NCBI GenBank assembly: GCA_020226215.1 | Contig: CM035226.1 | Location: 64,503,455-64,567,454, forward strand | Direction of reading: 5' to 3' | DNA: 64,000 nt | DNA from: Sindora glabra | Lineage: Eukaryota > Streptophyta > Magnoliopsida > Fabales > Fabaceae | Part shown: piece by piece, positions 61,431 through 64,000 of the stretch | Numbering within the stretch: the first letter of the stretch is position 1 | How the letters are laid out: each line of letters begins with the position of its first letter | Translations under genes and position numbers: made by a program | The notes under the pieces: model-generated | The model's database searches: none | Told to the model about the DNA's origin: nothing | The model's input: only the letters and a program-made list of their open reading frames with translations

Positions 61431-63600
61431 TTTTAAGCTCCATTTATTTATTAAAAATGTAATTTAGTTTACAATAAATATCATATTTTTGTTTAATGCA
61501 TTGAAGGTAGAGAGTCAAAGAAATTAATTTAAATATAAATTTTTTAACATAGAGAAAAATACATTAATTCCCATGAATTTTAGTGAAATTATATCTATTT
61601 CTCTTTTACTTTTAAAACCTATATAGATCTCATTTGAAACTTAAAATAATGCTATACTAAATTCAAATTTGAACTATTCTTCAATAAAATGATAAGAAAA
61701 GATTATTGTAAATTCAAATAAATAATATATATGAATTATATGAGATGTCCTAAGTATTTTATGATAAAAATATACTTCAACTTAGCTTAAACATTCAAAA
61801 TATGATTGATAAGATAAAGATAAATTTTAATGTAAGTATCATAAATTTTTTACTATTTGAGTTTGGTCAAGGCATATCTTTATTGACAAATTACTTAAAT
61901 TATATATATTATTTGATTTCAATTTATAATTATCTTTTCTCATTATTTTATTAAAAAGTTCAAATTTGGATTTAAGTATAGTATTATTTTATATTTGAAG
62001 GAAGGTATAGGTAGATTTTAAAATCTGAAGAGAAGTTTATATAATTTTATTAAAACTCTAGAGAATTCAATATATTTTTTTCTTTAACTTGCTATTTAAA
62101 TTATTACCGCTATATAGACTAATTTAATGATTAGTATGATATACTTCCAATGTAACTAATTCTTGTTAATATAAAATATTTTATAACCTAATTTTCAAAT
62201 ATTTTATATCTTATATTTAAGTGAAAAATATAATAAATTCAAAAATTTTACTTTTCAATGAGTAAGAATTCAAACATTTGAAACAAAATTGTTATTGCGA
62301 TGGGAGAAATTTTTTAATATACTAATTTTTGTAGTTACCCACTTTATCACGATTTTTTTTTAAGTTGTAAGCAAAATAAATTTTATGGAATTATCTGTTT
62401 GTGTTAATTGCATAGCTGACATATGAAACTAAACTACTAATCAACAAGATGATCGTCTGAAAGGAAAGGGAAAGAAAAGAAAAATAAAGTGAACCTTATA
62501 TAAGGTAGGGAATCATTGCAAGAGCGTCTATCATTTTTTTTTAAGAAAGCAAAGGTCTTCTTCATGTCTCACATTCCTAGCAAGCTAATTTTGAATTTTT
62601 TTTAAATATAAGAACAGTTAAATTATTATTATTATTATTATTATATGCATATATATAAATTGAGATGAAATTTTAAATGTAGTGAAAGATATAAAATTGT
62701 TGAAAAATATTAAACGTCATTTGAATTAAAAATTTACAATAGTCAATTTTAAATTTTTTATTATGTGAATGTAATTAATAGACAGTACTATTTGCTATTA
62801 CAAGTAAGGGTAAAATGTGTAATAAAATCACCATCTCTTTTTTTTTTTTTTAAGGAAGGGCTAATAAACGAAATTATGTTATAGTCTCATCCAAGAAAGA
62901 AGAAAAATACTATGATAGGCTCCTCGGATGTCCTTTTTGGACAAGCCACCCCAATAATACACCTCCTTTTCTTCAAGTGAAACGGTATCTCCCTTTCTTA
63001 TTTTTAATAAGGATGGAATAATTTTTGGAGAAAGGTAAATATAAAATTTTATTTTATTTGAAATTGTAAGTTTAAATAATGAAAAAAAATTCTTAAAATA
63101 AAAATTAAATTTCATCTTTTCAAAAATAAAAAAACAAAAATGACGAGAAAAAAAAATTGGATAGGAGAGGATGCAGAACCTCCCTAAATTATTAGCAGAA
63201 GGAAAGCCCCATCAGAAACCTTCTACTTTCTGAGACAAAATATACATAACAATGACTCACCCGTTGGATTGAATCAACAGTGTAGTTGTCTTCAAATTCC
63301 GTTTACTTGTGAATATTGCTGCTGTGGATTGAAGGATATTAAATAATTTGTAAACACTTAAAATATATTGACGGCACAATTAAATTTTAAAAATTAAATT
63401 TTTTTCTCTATATAAAATATATACTACAACTAAAAGTTAAAAGAAAAATCTAATAAAATTATGAAGGAATAAACAGAATTTAGTTCCAAAATGACCTTTA
63501 GTTCTCTAGTCTGATCACCGTTTAAGTGTCGAGTGTCAAGCATGTTCCTATTAATCAGTTACTATTCTCATTCCCATAACATCAACTGATTTTCGTTCTT
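61431..63600. other. Intergenic DNA upstream of the bHLH gene
   Basis: AT-rich, with no transposon protein. It holds an (ATT)n tract at 62622-62644. The minus-strand open frame at 62879-63115 is not convincing. The part from about 63170 is less AT-rich and probably belongs to the promoter of the bHLH gene. Confidence 0.5.
62622..62644. repeat. (ATT)n microsatellite
   Basis: About seven ATT units, about 1.1 kb upstream of the bHLH start codon. Confidence 0.95.
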
Positions 63601-63610
63601 CAGATGCCAA

Positions 63611-63618
63611 TATAAATA
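63611..63618 (+). promoter_or_regulatory. Probable TATA box of the bHLH gene
   Basis: tataaata lies 160 bases before the start codon. Transcription would then begin near 63640-63650, giving a leader of about 125 bases. An E-box-like cacctg follows at 63631. Confidence 0.6.
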
Positions 63619-63723
63619 CTTGGAAGTAGTCACCTGTTTTCCATTCAATTCTTCGTTCATTCTGTAGAAACTCTCAAATACAGAGTCCATATACGCAGCC
63701 CAAAACAAAGGAAAAGCTGTTCC

Positions 63724-63744
63724 TTTTTTTTTTTTTTTTTTTTT
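63724..63744 (+). repeat. Poly-T tract in the bHLH leader
   Basis: 21 consecutive T within the probable 5' untranslated leader, 26 bases before the start codon. Such pyrimidine tracts are frequent in plant leaders. Its exact length is uncertain in any read-based assembly. Confidence 0.85.
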
Positions 63745-63770
63745 CCATCTTCAAGAATAATTCAGAAATC

Positions 63771-64000
63771 ATGGCGGAAGATCATCAGTATCAGACAAGC
63801 GGAAACTGGTGGGATTCAGCTAAAAACGTAAGATTCGAAAGTGGGTCTTCGCAATCTTCCTCCTCTGGCGTCACCAACAACATGGGCAACTTTGCTTGGC
63901 AAACTGCAGAAATGGCGGATATGAAACTAAGGTCTTCCATGGATTCCGTTTCTGCTAATTCAGGTAGTTCCTCTGTTGTCTTCCATGAAGCCAACAAGAA
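63771..64000 (+). CDS. bHLH transcription factor, bHLH112/bHLH123 type, N-terminal part
   Basis: Start of a nuclear DNA-binding regulator. The first 76 codons are open and run off the window. The protein begins MAEDHQYQTSGNWWDSAKNV. The 'GNWW-D/N' motif about ten residues from the start is the conserved N-terminal signature of the Arabidopsis bHLH112/bHLH123/bHLH103/bHLH114 group. A Ser-rich stretch follows (residues 24-31), then a WQT-x-E-M segment and a second Ser-rich stretch. The bHLH domain, normally in the C-terminal half, is outside the window, so DNA binding is inferred from family likeness. The ATG is the first after a TATA box and a leader without other ATGs downstream of the TATA box. 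Codon use and GC content differ sharply from the transposon DNA. The opposite-strand open frame here is a shadow. Confidence 0.85.
   Translation, partial: MAEDHQYQTSGNWWDSAKNVRFESGSSQSSSSGVTNNMGNFAWQTAEMADMKLRSSMDSVSANSGSSSVVFHEANK

Noticed and set aside
63791..63997. Minus-strand 68-codon open frame
   Set aside because: It overlaps the bHLH coding start on the other strand, which has family likeness and a proper promoter and leader.

Overview
This window looks like repeat-rich nuclear DNA of a flowering plant, most likely a eudicot. The DNA is very AT-rich. There are no bacterial-style operons and no long intact ORFs until the last 230 bases. Almost everything recognisable is a decayed plant transposable element: CACTA (En/Spm), Ty3/gypsy, Ty1/copia, solo LTRs, and Stowaway and hAT-like MITEs. 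The species cannot be named from this sequence alone. The one convincing host gene is the first part of a bHLH transcription factor of the Arabidopsis bHLH112/bHLH123 type. It starts at 63771 on the + strand and runs off the window.

Layout. 0.6-5.75 kb: broken CACTA transposase (CACTA-1), minus strand. 5.75-9.26 kb: AT-rich sequence without genes. 9.26-11.22 kb: a short non-autonomous CACTA copy. 11.65-27.06 kb: a nested LTR-retrotransposon cluster. Two directly repeated ~2.15 kb LTRs flank a second, ~3.2 kb LTR-like block, a decayed gypsy gag-pol, a CACTA copy that splits pol, and a 1.48 kb LTR of another family with a tRNA-Asp primer site. 27.468-29.453 kb: the best-preserved short CACTA copy, with 3-bp target duplications. 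About 30-43.08 kb: a large CACTA element (CACTA-2, minus strand), with a transposase gene interrupted by a solo LTR (37470-38849, perfect 5-bp target duplication) and a second, TNP1-like, transposon gene. 44-46 kb: two hAT-like MITEs. 46.1-51 kb: mostly low-copy-looking sequence with a (TA)n tract and a Stowaway MITE. 51.08-61.43 kb: a Ty1/copia element on the minus strand with both LTRs, split by a 2.7 kb solo LTR and by another CACTA copy. 61.4-63.77 kb: spacer, then the promoter and 5' leader of the bHLH gene.

How the parts relate. The four short CACTA copies (9263-11220; 20492-22147 reversed; 27468-29453; 58343-60070) share their ends, subterminal repeats and internal block. Their 5' ends match the 5' end of CACTA-2 at 43076, so CACTA-2 is the likely former autonomous partner. 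The nesting gives a relative order: the gypsy and copia elements came first, then the CACTA copies and solo LTRs inserted into them. CACTA-2 itself later received an LTR element that recombined to a solo LTR. All transposase and polymerase frames seen are broken. I found no evidence of a new functional system. The most informative signals are the element genealogy and several repeat architectures inside the elements.
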